NCBI GenBank assembly: GCA_028456385.1
Contig: JALNQF010000129.1
Location: 1 to 64,000 of the forward strand
Direction: 5' to 3'
DNA: 64,000 bases
Source: Ophiosphaerella korrae
Lineage: Eukaryota; Ascomycota; Dothideomycetes; Pleosporales; Phaeosphaeriaceae
Under the pieces are notes generated by a model that saw nothing but the letters and a program-made list of their open reading frames with translations, did not search any database and was not told the DNA's origin. Of the stretch, positions 21,970 to 34,042 are shown one piece after another (position 1 is the stretch's first letter; every line of letters begins with the position of its first letter). Both the position numbers and the translations under genes were made by a program.

Positions 21970-24900
21970 TCAATGTAGGTATGCCTCTATGCCATCGCCA
22001 AAAGAGATTGAACTTCGGGGCATGTAGCCGATACCAACCCGAATATACGACAGCCCTGGGAAAGATACTTGGCTAAATTCTTTAACAAGAAGCACGTAGC
22101 ATCTGATTTGCGATGGAGCCATAGCCATCCTTTCTGTTTTCATGCCCAAATCCATACCCAAAATTACACAATCTAGCGTCGAGTCGAGTCGATCCTCTGG
22201 ATCATCGAAAGTGAATTCGGCATCGTACTCAGCCACCTTAGAAAATTCGAAAGGTAATACTAGAGCCCGAATTAATGGGACCCTACCATCGTTGTCCATC
22301 CAAACATCTAATATTTGCCAACGTATACATTGAAAGGGTATATCCATGTAGTCAAGACCACCACGATAGGCCATCCAAGACCAACGGGGAAATCCAGAAT
22401 CGGAAATAAGCGCACGATCTTCTTGCTCACTTCGTACCCATATCAAAGTACGGAAGAAAAGTTCAGAATCCTGATCATTTTTGGTATTTTCGATCGATGC
22501 AAGGATTCCGTAATAACCTTTGATGTCTAATTGGCGAAAAAGCTGTTGCTCTATCGCATCAAGCCCAGCCGCTCGCTGGTGATTATCCTGCATGGCGAGT
22601 CTTGAGTACTGTCGATAAAGGTGCTGGATGGAAACAACCATTTGCTCGAGTGAGGTTTTCACAATCTTCTTTGGGAATTGCGGGTCGCCAAAGACGCTGT
22701 TCGCAACACTGGTTAATAGTCAGCTCAACGTTACGCACTATAGTGAATCAAGTGATGTACCTGTGCATATTTGTGAGAGTTTCGCAGCGTATGCCCTGTC
22801 CACACTCAAAATAGGTTTGCCTTTCGCCAAAATAAATCGTTCGACGCGCCAAAACACGTTCCTGGAAAGTCCATGCGCGCTGATGAAGATGTCTTGCTAG
22901 CACATCTGTATCGAAGTCGTCGATGAAATCGCAAATATACAGGGGATCGTTGCCATTGTGTTGGATCATTATGAATTGGCGTGGCTGCCTTGGGCCAAGG
23001 AACCCATCCATACAGCTTTTTGACCGGCTTGCAGCAATGACACAATAAGCAGCCCCAAAAATATCACCAATCTTGGGAATTTCAGTTTCCTGGGCAAGGA
23101 AATCATCCTGTACTATACACAGAGCCCTAATCCATAGATAACGCACTTTAAGCGCTCTAGTACAATCTACGGCGTCTTGGTAGGTTCTTGGAAGTTGGTC
23201 ATATGGAATAGCTATGCATAATTCTTGATAGTTTGTGTTTAATAAACAGTACGTACCAATGGGTGATCGGGTACCCCGGCTATGAGAGAGTGCAACATAA
23301 TGCTCTACTTGTCGGCCTTCGACTAATCGAAGTGTTGGGGAATCGGAAGTACCAACATCGATCAATATGCTCGGTGGCTGTTTATACTGTAGTAAACGGC
23401 AACCCTCATGGTTGTCACATTCCGACAACCATAGGCGGAGGAGACTGTAAAAATTATCGCTCCTTATTTTAGGCAGTTCTGGAAATCCAAGCTGTATTGG
23501 AGTTTGGGGTTTTCCCTTAGAGGCTTTGACGACCGAAAATATTGGCAAAGTAGTTGTGCCTGCTAAGCTAAGTTGCGATTGGAAGAACTTAAGGTGAAGT
23601 GTTGGCATCGTTACAAAATTCTTCGCCACCATAGTGCAGAACGAGCAAGACTTTGCGCGTTCCGAAAGATCTTCATTAGTCGAAAAGTATTCGACCCTAA
23701 AATCGGTGATCAGACAAGCGTCGCAAAGTTTGGCCGGTTGTTGTGTATTCGAAGTCAAGGAAGGCTCTACTTCAATCGTACGGATGGCCGCCTCCGCAAA
23801 ATCGTTGTCTATGCTGAATTTCCAACCGCGCAGTGGCTTTAGAGGGTAACGCAACTCGCTCGACTCATCTTCTAGTACATCATAGTCTCTATCCGTGTCA
23901 TTTTCGGAGAGACCAAAACTTGAACTGTGTCCTGATTTGATGATTGACCCTTTTTGTGCGAGATCTTGGTTCTTTCTCGCCAAGTACAGAAGATGGCGGT
24001 CCATTTCGCTTTCTTGAGGTGGATCTATCTCTTGAATAACACGTCTAATTTCAGTGAGCTCGTACCATTCACGGACTGAATGATCTTGACCGTCAACTAG
24101 AGGTAAATTTTGAGGGCGAACAACTGGTGACTCAAATGGTGATAGCGGTAATTCAAGTGCCAAGTTGTACTCATCTTGAGTGTTACTCTCCTGTTCTTCA
24201 CATCCTACCGTAACACCAGAATAGCCGTCTTCCTCGATGTCCTTTGAGTTTTGTTGTGTATGGTCGTTTATGAGCCGCAACGATATCAACATGATATACT
24301 GTAAATGCTCCGCAATATGTATCTGCAAAGACATCGGTCGAGAAGATTTGAAGTCCTCGAGGCAGAAGTAGCACACCGGACAGACATCAGAATCAGACTC
24401 TACATCAATAGCAGCCTCATCGGTTATCTTCAGAAGGTCAGTTTCACTCCAACCTTGGTCTCCTTGGTACTGTGAGTGTACGTTCTGCACATGACTCATG
24501 AATTGGCTTGCTGAGGCAAAGTACTGGACCGAAGCATGCGTGTACTCAGACCTATAGGTTGTGTCTTCGCCCATTGACTCGGCCACACAAGGTTTGGAAT
24601 CGAGAAGCCCCGGTTCGCATTTCCACTTCCTATGTCGATGGATAAATCGTGGCCAGTCAGGGTGATGCTTCGTCATGTGTATCTGCCATTCTCGTCGTGA
24701 GGAGAAGCATGAGTCAATTCTAGTACATAACTCCGACACGCATGGAAATGGTTCAAGGTCACTCTCGTAGTGAGTACTTCAGTCGAAATCAGCGTATGAT
24801 GGAAATCTTTTGACGAGGACCTTACACTCCTGACGCACTCCAGCGCCCATTTTCTACAAGTTTTTGATCGATTTTTCGAAAGCACCATTGACATGACGCC

Positions 24901-26181
24901 CGTCCAGCCTCGTCAAAATTGGGAATCGGAGGCCCATACATTCTTCCACGCGCAATCGATGTAGCAGAACGTGAAAACGGGGCTCGGGGAAGTTCAAGAT
25001 TGATTTTGAACTTTTCAGAATCGATTGATGGGAGGGTGACAGAAGCGGGTACGAATTGTTGAGCTATGGTTGGCATATCTGGCTGCTTGAAGTCGATGTT
25101 ACTGACTTCCTGTGCTGAGGCTTGGGGTGGAAGCAGCGGTGCATGTGAAGCTATGCGCACCTGATTCACATTCGGTCTAGACGCTCCCTGTCGCGAATAC
25201 CTGTAAAGATGCCGAGCGTAACGACTGACCATACTTTCGCGGAGTTGATGAAGAAGTGGTTCCGGTGCACTAGGGTAGAGAGCCTCTAACGTGACTTGGC
25301 ATAGAATTTCATAGCTGAAGGCTTCACGCGATTCAGAGGCCGCTTGTCTCGCCTGGCGAGTCTCAGATATCCTGGAAGACTGGCGAATAGCGATTCCAAC
25401 ATGACTCAACTCTTCTAGAGCCTCATAAAGGGCCCCGGAACTGTGAGTGATCAGTTTTAATGATTCATCGTCGCCAATGTCTTCTCCCAGAACTGTAGTC
25501 TGGGCTGAAGTTATCCACATACCCTCAGCCGACGTTTTCAAGTGTTCGATCACTAGCAGCGGTCAGATAACACGTACTAAGGTCGAGTTCAGTAGCTGAC
25601 TTGCGTTGCCGGAGGCTTTCTTTCAAGATAAGTAACAGGCGAATGATGATATCTTGAATGCGAGGCTTCTTGCGTAATCTGCGATCCAGGTTGATTCTTT
25701 TTTCTCCAAATACACTTAGGTATGAAGACCACGCATCAAAGCGATATTTATATCCTTCTAGGGCTATGAAAGCTGCAGAGTCTGAATTTTTTGCGTGCTC
25801 TAAGATATCGTCGAATAGCTGATGACATTCACAAGCCAACATAAAGATTGACTGTCCAGTCTGTGACTCTTTGATGCCTTGCTGATCTTGTTCCCTTCTG
25901 ATGTCAGAAGTAGATTCGAGATCGCCTCTAATAGGCATTCTCATATTTGAGCCATGGGTGTTCATTGCAGACCGATGAGGTAGATCTTCTATAGTGGAAA
26001 CGTCCACACGCGGTAATCGCGTATCATGACTGTGTGCCCTTGGGTTTTGTCCTTCGGGGTGCGAAACATCGGAGGTGCCTCCAACATCAAGGGAATCGGG
26101 TCCTGTTGAATAGAAAGAAGTATGCTTAGATGATGAGGCTGTTGTGTCAGGCGAGGTCATCCGCTGGTTGGGGTGCGACAT
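21970..26181 (-). CDS. Large HET-domain protein with zinc-finger-like middle region
   Basis: Four exons (26181-25578, 25504-24826, 24761-22761, 22708-21970) give 1,340 aa in frame. Residues 1-330 form a Ser/Thr-rich then helical region of the kind that precedes C2H2 modules in many fungal proteins. Around 370-600 lie Cys/His motifs: CQWCFRKI, CVSELCTRIDSCFSSRREWQIHMTKHH, and CPVCYFCLEDF followed by LQIHIAEHL. The HET domain (about 915-1065) keeps YVALSH, LPRTYQDAVDCTRALKVRYLW, IVQDD and RAWTFQERVLARRTIYF. HET domains mediate heterokaryon incompatibility and programmed cell death. Two signature spots are altered: SHCWG reads SHSRG and the Asp of W-[IV]-D-S-LCI reads Arg (WIRALCI), so domain activity is uncertain. 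The start at 26181 was preferred to an in-frame ATG at 26229. It is divergent from the DUF7580 gene. Confidence 0.8.
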
Positions 26182-26670
26182 GCTAAATTGACCGCGGCGG
26201 CTAAAACTTAGGTATAACCTAAATGTCAAGTTGACTGGTAGACTTCATAAGTATACTGTTTCTAAATTACTGGTACAGTAGTATTTATTGTTTCCTGCAC
26301 ATTCATGCGTTCCTAGGTTGTCTGTGGATGTGATAGCGGGGCAGTCCACAGTGGGGGCTGGAACGTGGCTAGTCAGTCATCCACAGCTGTACCTATCCCG
26401 TCACAATCATACCTATGAAGTAAGATACAGTCTACTGGGTTACACACCTTATGTTGCTCCGCAACAAATGAGCATCGTCACTATAATCTGATATCTTTTC
26501 GCGCATTTTTCTTCTATCTATTACCGACAGCTTGAGCTCATCCAAATCCAGACTTCGGGAGGCTGGCGAGGGTTCAATTCTAGTCCTGCTCCTTAGAGTG
26601 GTACCAACAGAGGCGCTGCAGCTGAATATGTCGATATATTGACTATGCAAATAAAAGGAAGACCGACGAC
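26182..26670. promoter_or_regulatory. Shared upstream region of HET and DUF7580 genes
   Basis: A 489-bp gap between two divergent start codons, the only upstream space available to both genes, so coordinated expression is possible. No specific binding sites recognised. Confidence 0.45.
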
Positions 26671-28659
26671 ATGAACGCCTACCAACATACTTTGCTTAAT
26701 ATTCTGGCCCAGAATACACACAGGCTTCGTCGACCTTCAGAGCGAAGCCACCCTGAGGCCACTACCAACGCCGTTGTTGCAGACCTTATTCAGCGATTTG
26801 AGACTCAATTACTTATTCTCCTTGGGCACAACCTGTCCCTAGGAAGTTCTAAGCTATTGTCTTCGCAAACTGAACAGGAACTCGAACAGGAGCTCCATGC
26901 ATTCTTCGATATTCTCAACCGGTCAGCAAATCAGGAATTTAAACCAGCACAAATTCTTCCGGTGACATTAGCTAGCAAGTTTCGCTATCAGGGAGTGTAT
27001 CCACGGCTAGAACGACTCCTTGATCGACTCGAGCGGTCGAAGGATATGGTTGACCTCTCAACTCAGACAAAGTCGTCAATCTTCAAACTATCAACGCTAA
27101 AAGATGCTAAGAATGCTCATGCATGTGTTCGAACTATTAATCGAATTTTGAACCATGTGCGCGTCGAAATCTCCGACACACCTAGGACTTTCCGTGCGGT
27201 GGAAGATAAGAACATGAGTACCAAAGATAGCTACTGCGAACGGATCGAGGCATTCGAGCTAGAGTATCAAGAGTAGTTGGGAAAGATGCTCGACGCTATG
27301 CAATCGGACTTCGAGGCTTGTGAAAAGTCCAAGAGCTGTAACCCACACGAGGTTTCAATTCGACTTGCGCTCAACGACAAAAACACCACGGATCCAAAGG
27401 AAATTGTTGAAATCTACCTGTATTGTCCTGCTTTAGGCGATTGGGAAACGGTGAGGTGCAATATTGATAGGTACGTTATGATTGACCCACCATGTATTCT
27501 GATGGCTGATGAACGTGGGATTTTCAGACAGAGACAAGGTGAAAAGGTCAACAATGCTCGAAGACTTTGCCAGTATCTAAGATCTTCGCGTTCTTACAAA
27601 GAGAAGCTGGCTGTATGTTTCCATCAAAATATGGCATTATTTGTTCCAGATCCTGAAGGCATCGATCTTTGTCCACAAATTTCCAGGCCCTTATTAAGAA
27701 GTCTAAATGACTTGATTGAGTCTGACCACTTATTTAGACTTCCCGTGAGCGGCATAAGATTCAAAGAGGATGAAAGGCGTACGCTAGCAGCTAAATTAGC
27801 CCTCCACCTTTCGGTTTTTGGTCCTTGGAGGCATACGTCGACACCGTGGGAAAGCAGTTCGGTACACTTCTTACATTCTGGTACAAAAGTATTGAATCAT
27901 ATGGCTCCATATATATCTTGGCAAATTGGAATAGATTCCTCCGCAGCGTTTCGCCATCCTCAAGTACTTACTGATGTTACGAACCAGTCGAGTTACGATG
28001 AGAATGATGGCGAACTCGAGGAACAGGCTAGAGCTACTGTAGAGGACTTGCTCTTTCGGTCATTCACAAAGCTTGCAAAACTCTTACTCGAAGTCAAGTA
28101 TGGTCCCATGTCCGATCATGATTATCCACTTGACGAAGAAAGTCTAAACGAAAGTGTCAAAGAGTACTACTCGGCCGTACAAAGAGATGCAAATCCAATA
28201 GAAGATGGGCCTTATCTACAAGCCGTAGCTGCTTGTCTTCGATTTCACCGAAAATTCGAACAGGTACGAACGTACCAAGCACTAAGTTCACGGGTTACCA
28301 AACTTGAGGATCCAGAGGATACTTATCGTGGACTTGTTCGCACTGAAATTGTTTCAAATATTCTGAGAGATGTGATAGCTCTTAGTGCAACGCCGAAGAA
28401 TTATAAAGGGCTAGAGCCTCTTGTGGTGGAGGACGACTCTTCATCCGAGTCTGACTTCGAAATAATAGATTTTGATGAAGATAACATTCCACAATACCAC
28501 GACACCCCGACACAACCTTATAAGTCTTCAGCGACGGCATCCATATCCCAATTTGCTCGGTCACTGCCTTTTCGCGGGTCTCTAGCCCCCTTAATAACCA
28601 TTTCTGACTATTATGAAAAGTCATCAGCTATGTTAGCAACAAGGGGTAAATCAAGATGA
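26671..28659 (+). pseudogene. DUF7580-type protein gene interrupted by one in-frame TAG
   Basis: One reading frame runs from the ATG at 26671 to a stop at 28659, broken only by TAG at 27274-27276. The two parts are 201 and about 460 codons. The first is helical (LIQRFETQLLILLGHNLSLG, YQGVYPRLERLLDRLERSKD). The second contains the DUF7580 core, with WETVRCNIDR, KEKLAVCFHQNMALF and a long alpha-helical C-terminal half ending in an acidic EDDSSSESDFEIIDFDED stretch. DUF7580 proteins are fungal-specific, often near HET or prion-like death genes, and without known activity. I found no intron that removes the TAG while keeping phase. The stop is what a single C-to-T change in CAG (Gln) would give. 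Either the gene is newly inactivated, or translation reads through or restarts. Confidence 0.65.
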
Positions 28660-29063
28660 TGGCAGAATTCGAGTTGCGTCCCTCGTAGCTGAGCAGACTT
28701 GTAGTAAGCTTGAGGGGTGGGACATTGACCAGTTGAGATGTAACAGCTAGAAGATACTCAGGCTACCTAGAACTGTTTTCAAGGTACCTATAAGTATAGC
28801 TAGAGGATTCTTAGATTCTTGGCTAAATTATTTGGTAGCATATTATCTATTGATCGTATGCATCTAAGATTGATACACGGAGAACGATTCTCTTACTTTT
28901 TACATGACGCTGAACATTCGGCCTCGCAGCAATCCCACGCTGGTTAAGGCGAAGATCAATAGTCGCAACAAGGAATTCGAAAAGGCCAAAGAACTGGGAT
29001 TTGGATTGCATCAAACAAATGATTTTCATTAGAAGTCTGAACTATATGGAAAGAGTTTTGATC
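28660..29063. other. Convergent intergenic region
   Basis: 404 bp between the DUF7580 stop and the NOP13 stop, marking the return to conserved genes. Nothing recognised. Confidence 0.6.
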
Positions 29064-30332
29064 TCACTCAAAAGTAGTTTTCTTCCCCTTGGAAGCCACA
29101 ATAGCCTGGCTAGCCCGAGGCGCATTTGTATGCGCTGCGCCGCTCTTGATATTTCTCGCATCGATCTTCTTCCGCGGCTGCCAATCCCGCTTTTCATTTG
29201 AGAAGTTTTTCCACCGGTCCGGATTAACGCCGTCCACAGCCTCGTGCTCCTTGTCCTTACCATATCGCTTGTTGTAACGCGTCGTTGAATCCTCCGCAAA
29301 TTCGCAGCGCAAATCTCGTCCATTGAGCTTGTTAAGTAGCCACTTCCGCCTCTTGTTGCCCTTTTTCGCGTCTGGCTCTTCGTCAGAGCCGTCTGGTCCC
29401 TTCTTCATGCGTTGTATCTCGGCTTCGGTTTTAAAGACGAACCCGTTTACGGCGGATGTCGCGGTTTCGACGTCGCCGAATGTGATCCATGCGTAGCCTT
29501 TGCATTTGCCTGAGTCCTCGAATGTTGCCATATGTATATGTTCGACAGGCCCACATTGTTCGTAGTGGGCTTGCAAGTCTTCTTTGGTCACATCGAATGA
29601 CAGGTTGCCAACGAACACGCGCTTGTTAGGCGGATGGGTTGCCTTTGAACTATTTCCCCCTCGACTAGTGTCTTGCTCCTCTTCTGTCTTCGGTTTATCC
29701 GGGCGCCCTTCGAAGCTCTTTGCATTTTTAATGAGCAACGCACGGCCGTCCATTTTCGTTTCCGTCAGGGCGATTGCAGAGTACATTGAGAGCTCGGTAG
29801 AGAAGTCGACGTATGCGAAACCTTTGTTCAGAGGTTTTGCAGCCCAGTTGGGATTCGGTGGCTTTGTGGGTGGGGGCAGATGTATCCGAGTGATAAGCTC
29901 ACTCTTCATCTCTGCATTATCGACGAGGAACTTTCGCAATGACTCCTTGGTCGCCGACCAGGGCAAATTGCCTATCCAGACCCCGAAATCTGAGCGCTTT
30001 CCTGCTTTGTCCTTGTCTTCTGCAGCATCACTGGCTGCCTTGGCTGTGTCGGTGTCGGCTGGCGGGTTCAGTTTGGCCTTCTTCGCTTTGCGTGCAGCTT
30101 TCTTTGACGATGGCTCTGGGAGGCTAATATCGACAACGATCTCATCGGGAAGAACATCTCGTTTTCGTTTCTTTGCAGGTGTTTCGGTAGCATCTTCGGT
30201 AGTCGTGGGCTCGGCGACTTCGACTTTCGACTTCTTGGATTTTGGCCGTTCCTTGTCTTTCTTCTCCCGGCGCGCTGATTTACTCAAAACCGCTACGCCC
30301 TCAGATACGGGTTCCTGAGTAGATCTCGACAT
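29064..30332 (-). CDS. NOP13: Nucleolar RNA-binding protein Nop13
   Basis: A single-exon frame of 422 aa (yeast Nop13 is about 400). The first 110 residues are Lys-rich with several nuclear/nucleolar-type basic runs (KKSKVEV, KKRKRD, KKAARKAKKAK). RRM1 (about 115-205) shows GVWIGNLPWSATKESLRKFL and GFAYVDFS. RRM2 (about 238-370) shows RVFVGNLSFDVTKEDL and GYAWITFG, and contains a charged insertion before its last strand. The tail has a DRWKNFSNEKRDW segment typical of this family. The protein associates with pre-ribosomes in the nucleolus. It is divergent from NBR1. Confidence 0.87.
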   Translation of the reverse strand: MSRSTQEPVSEGVAVLSKSARREKKDKERPKSKKSKVEVAEPTTTEDATETPAKKRKRDVLPDEIVVDISLPEPSSKKAARKAKKAKLNPPADTDTAKAASDAAEDKDKAGKRSDFGVWIGNLPWSATKESLRKFLVDNAEMKSELITRIHLPPPTKPPNPNWAAKPLNKGFAYVDFSTELSMYSAIALTETKMDGRALLIKNAKSFEGRPDKPKTEEEQDTSRGGNSSKATHPPNKRVFVGNLSFDVTKEDLQAHYEQCGPVEHIHMATFEDSGKCKGYAWITFGDVETATSAVNGFVFKTEAEIQRMKKGPDGSDEEPDAKKGNKRRKWLLNKLNGRDLRCEFAEDSTTRYNKRYGKDKEHEAVDGVNPDRWKNFSNEKRDWQPRKKIDARNIKSGAAHTNAPRASQAIVASKGKKTTFE

Positions 30333-31133
30333 GGCGCTGTGGTTTGTGTTGTTGTGGAAGATGGTGTCGTCTTCGCACTTTTCCGGTGCAGCGCGGAATT
30401 TCGTTAGCGTCCAACTAGAACCGAAGTGGAGCTGTGCTTAGTCACGCTACCGGCGTGCTGAGGCCGTGTGCCGCGGCACAGGCATGACGACGACCACAGA
30501 TAACACAGGGCGATAACTCCCTGCCATGGTTGTTCCATCTCCTTGTTGAGCAGACACGCAACGGCTTTCTTTGAGGGGCCGTTGCCTGGCTAGAGAATGC
30601 GGTGCATCTAGCCGATCCCTACTGCACACCGTGGCACGATGAAGCGCCTGCGTCACGTTGCCAACCTCTACTGGTTCCCTGTTACCGTGCCAGAAGCATC
30701 AAACGGTCACGTGGCTGGTTTGCCGTCGTGATCCGCCTGCGACCAGCCGTCAGCAGTGCTTGCAGACGCAAAGTAATCCGCCTTCTCATTTCCTGTGATT
30801 AGTTCGGAGTAGCTGACGACAGTGTTTGTTGCCTCTGGGTGAAAGTGGGTCGACTAGAGTAGATTGAACTTGGGCGTTCCGGTGCTGTGGAGAAGGTTGG
30901 CGTGGGCGCGCACTGGCCCCGCTCAAGGCAGCTACTTACGGACCTCACCCTGCTCCACCTTCCATTCCCTACATCTGTCCATCTCTCCCCCTCAACTCCT
31001 TATCTCGATAGCCACGTCTCAACCTAGCGTTTGGTCGTTTGGTCCCTCATTCAACTCTGTGGCAACGAGCTTGCTGCAGCCGCTCCCTGACCTCCCACCC
31101 CGTTGATTGCCCTCGTCAGCCTCACTGCTCACC
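30333..31133. promoter_or_regulatory. Divergent promoter region of NOP13 and NBR1
   Basis: 801 bp between divergent starts. A CACGTG E-box lies at 30708-30713, and pyrimidine-rich tracts (for example near 30957-31000) precede the NBR1 ATG, as in many fungal promoters and 5' UTRs. Confidence 0.5.
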
Positions 31134-34042
31134 ATGGCGACCACCAGCGTGCCTGTGACGCTGGACACGCTCATCGTGGTAAAGATCCTGTTCCGTGGAC
31201 AGACCAAGAAGTTCAAGCTGCCTTTGAAGGATCTTGGTCCCACCGTGCTCCCAGAGAAGGTTCGTCATCCCCATGTAATAGCCGCGGATGAGAGCAGTCA
31301 GCCTGGCACCGCTCCCAAGCTCGCAAACAGCTCCGAGTATAGCTTGTTTCCTAACTGACATGTGCCATACAGCTCCGAAACATTCTGCAGCTCAAGGCCG
31401 ATGAACAGGTCGTATTTGAGCGCTACTCTGATTCGGCTGTGGCCTACGTCACCCTGGATGCCGACAAGCCCCAGGTCTACAAGACGCTATTCCGAGCCGC
31501 AAAGGCCAAGCTGAAGCTTCGTCTGAGAGCTACCATTCTCAGCGAGCAGCCTGAGGCTCCAGCAGCTGTTCCGGAAGTACCCGCTAAGGAGCCTATTCCC
31601 AGCCCTTCCTCTTCCCTTCACCGCATGAGCGCGGATACACTCCGGCCCCAGGCTGCCGCACCCATCTCACCGGTCATCGCACGCTCGCCAGATGCTTGCC
31701 CACCGGCCCCCAAGTTTGAGCCGGTCAACCCAGTATCGCCGACCGAGCTCGCAGACACAGAAGGTGAGGCTGCACTACCGCGGCCTTTCGCCATTCGTCA
31801 GAGTAAGGCTGCATCATATCGCGCTGAAAGGCTACCGCTGACAAGACGACTAGACTTCTTCAATAGCTTAGCGAAAGCTGAACTGGCACTCCGCCCCAAG
31901 CCAACCAGTACCTGTACCACATGGATGGTGTACTGTAACAACTGCAATCATCCCATGGAAGATGAGCACTTCCACTGTAGCGTCTGCGATGGTGGCGACT
32001 ACGACCTTTGCCCAGCCTGTGTTGACAACGGCATCCACTGCCCTGGTGTAGGCCACTGGATGGTGAAACGCTTTGTCAAGAATGGCACTGTTGTGAATAG
32101 CACCACCCTACGCATTGGACCTAAGAAAGTTGAGAACAACCAAGAAATCCCTGGAGCCTACACCGACGAGAAGCAATCTGTTGCTTGCGATGAGGAGCCC
32201 ACGCGCACCTGTAACTGCTGCGTCAAGGTCCTTCCTGAGAATCAATTCGTTACTTGTCTCTCTTGTGAGGATTACGACCTATGCATGGATTGTCATATGA
32301 ACAACAAGCATGGCCATCATCCCGCCCACGCATTCAAAGCAGCGGTCTCTGACACTGCACTCCCTACTCTAGCCAACATGCTCTGCAACGCCGGACGTAA
32401 TATTCGCCATTCAGCTGTCTGCGATGGCTGCGACAAGTTCATCTATGGCGTCCGACACAAGTGCCTGAATTGTCCAGATTGGGATTACTGCTCAGACTGT
32501 GTTAAGAACGCCAAGTACATTCATCCACGCCATCGCTTTGTGCCTATTTATGAACCACTAGCTGAGCCTCTCAACAACGGCAACCGTCATTATGGTATCT
32601 TCTGTGACGGTCCCCTGTGCAAAGACAAAGAGAACGTTTCTTACATTGAGGGCCTCCGTTACAAGTGTGCTGTGTGTCATGACACCGACTTCTGCCAGAA
32701 CTGCGAGGCACATCCAAGCAACAGGCACAACCACACCCACCCGCTTATCAAGTTCAAGACGCCTGTTCGCAGTGTAAGTGTCACTACTGTGAATGATGAC
32801 AAGAACGGACGATCTCTTGCCAAGCTTGGAGATCGCCAGTGCACACGCCGCTCCACCGCTACTGAGACTATTCCCGTGCCCCCCTCCGCCAATGCTGAGA
32901 CGCAGGTGCAAACGATTCTTGACCTCAAGCCATCCGAGGAGCCACAGGCCAAGAAGGAGAAGATTGCCATTCAGGACCTACTCGTCGAACCAGTTGAGCC
33001 TGTACAAGAGAAGACCGCTGCCCTAGCTAGCGAAGATGATGTGTCCGTTAAGTCCGAGGCATCTCTAGCCGACTCCAAAACGGAGGGTCTGGATGCCCAT
33101 TTCATTCGTGATACCATGGTTGATGGCTCCAAGATCAATGCTGGTTTGCAATTCGTCCAAGTTTGGACCCTTCAGAACCCCGGCCCAAATGCCTGGCCTG
33201 CTGGATGCAGTGTCCGACATGTCGGTGGTGATAACATGCTCAACATTGACAATACCCGCCCCTTGAGTCATGCTGAGCTCGCTGATGCTAGCGAGAGTAA
33301 CGTCATCGGCCGTCCAGTAGAGGCTGGTGAAGAGATTTCTTTCCGTGTCATCATGAAGGCACCTCAGCGTGAGGGTACTGCTATCTCATACTGGCGTCTC
33401 AAGACTCCCGATGGAATGCCGTTTGGCCACCGTCTGTGGTGTGACATCAATGTCATGGCCCCACCTTCCCCTTCAAGCCAGCAGTCATTCGCTCCCGCAA
33501 GTGATGCACCAATTCCTACTTCTCCACCCCTCTATGAACGTCTTCTCCAGGCAAGACTCGACAAAATGAAGATTGCACAGCACGCTCATGCCCAGCAAAT
33601 CGAACAACAGCGGATGGAGCGCATCCAGCGAGTTCGCAAGGCAGCTGTCGAGCGCCTCCTAGAAAACCGCCGCCGTGACAATGAAGTTGCTCTGTCTACC
33701 ATCAAGCATGAGGAGCCGGAGACCAAGGCTGAGGAACCGACAGCAGAGCTTGCAGTCGAGGAGAAGCCGACTGAATGTGCCCCAGCGGTGCATTCTTCTG
33801 GCATGATCTTCCCTCAACTCGATAAGGAATCTCCTGAATCAAGCACCTACGAGAGTAGCACGGTCGCTCGACCTGCCTCGCCCAAGCCAGAAAAGAGCGT
33901 TCTTGCTCGCACCAGTGCTCTCAACTCTGAAGACGAGTTCTTCGAGGACGCTGAGAGTGTAGCTTTGCACTCAGATGACGAGAGTTTCATGACTGATGAG
34001 GAGTATGATATTCTCGATGCCAGCGATGAGGAGATGGCATAA
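31134..34042 (+). CDS. NBR1-type selective autophagy receptor
   Basis: Two exons (31134-31259, 31373-34042) give 931 aa. Domains in order: an N-terminal PB1-like fold (about 12-95, starting LIVVKILFRGQTKKFKL); four ZZ zinc fingers at about 229-274, 321-364, 389-434 and 451-504, each with paired CxxC motifs and a DYDLCxxC-type core; an FW (NBR1) domain at about 617-735 (FVQVWTLQNPGPNAWPAGC ... YWRLKTPDG); a Gln/Arg-rich helical segment; and an acidic C-terminus. The last residues contain EEYDILD, a good Atg8-interacting motif (Tyr920-X-X-Leu923 in acidic context). Fungal NBR1 links cargo, including vacuolar hydrolases and ubiquitinated material, to Atg8. The short first exon is typical for the family. 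Confidence 0.88.

Noticed and set aside
29584..30318. 244-codon plus-strand frame opposite NOP13
   Set aside because: Shadow of the Lys/Ala-rich NOP13 coding strand; no domain and overlapped completely by a recognised gene.
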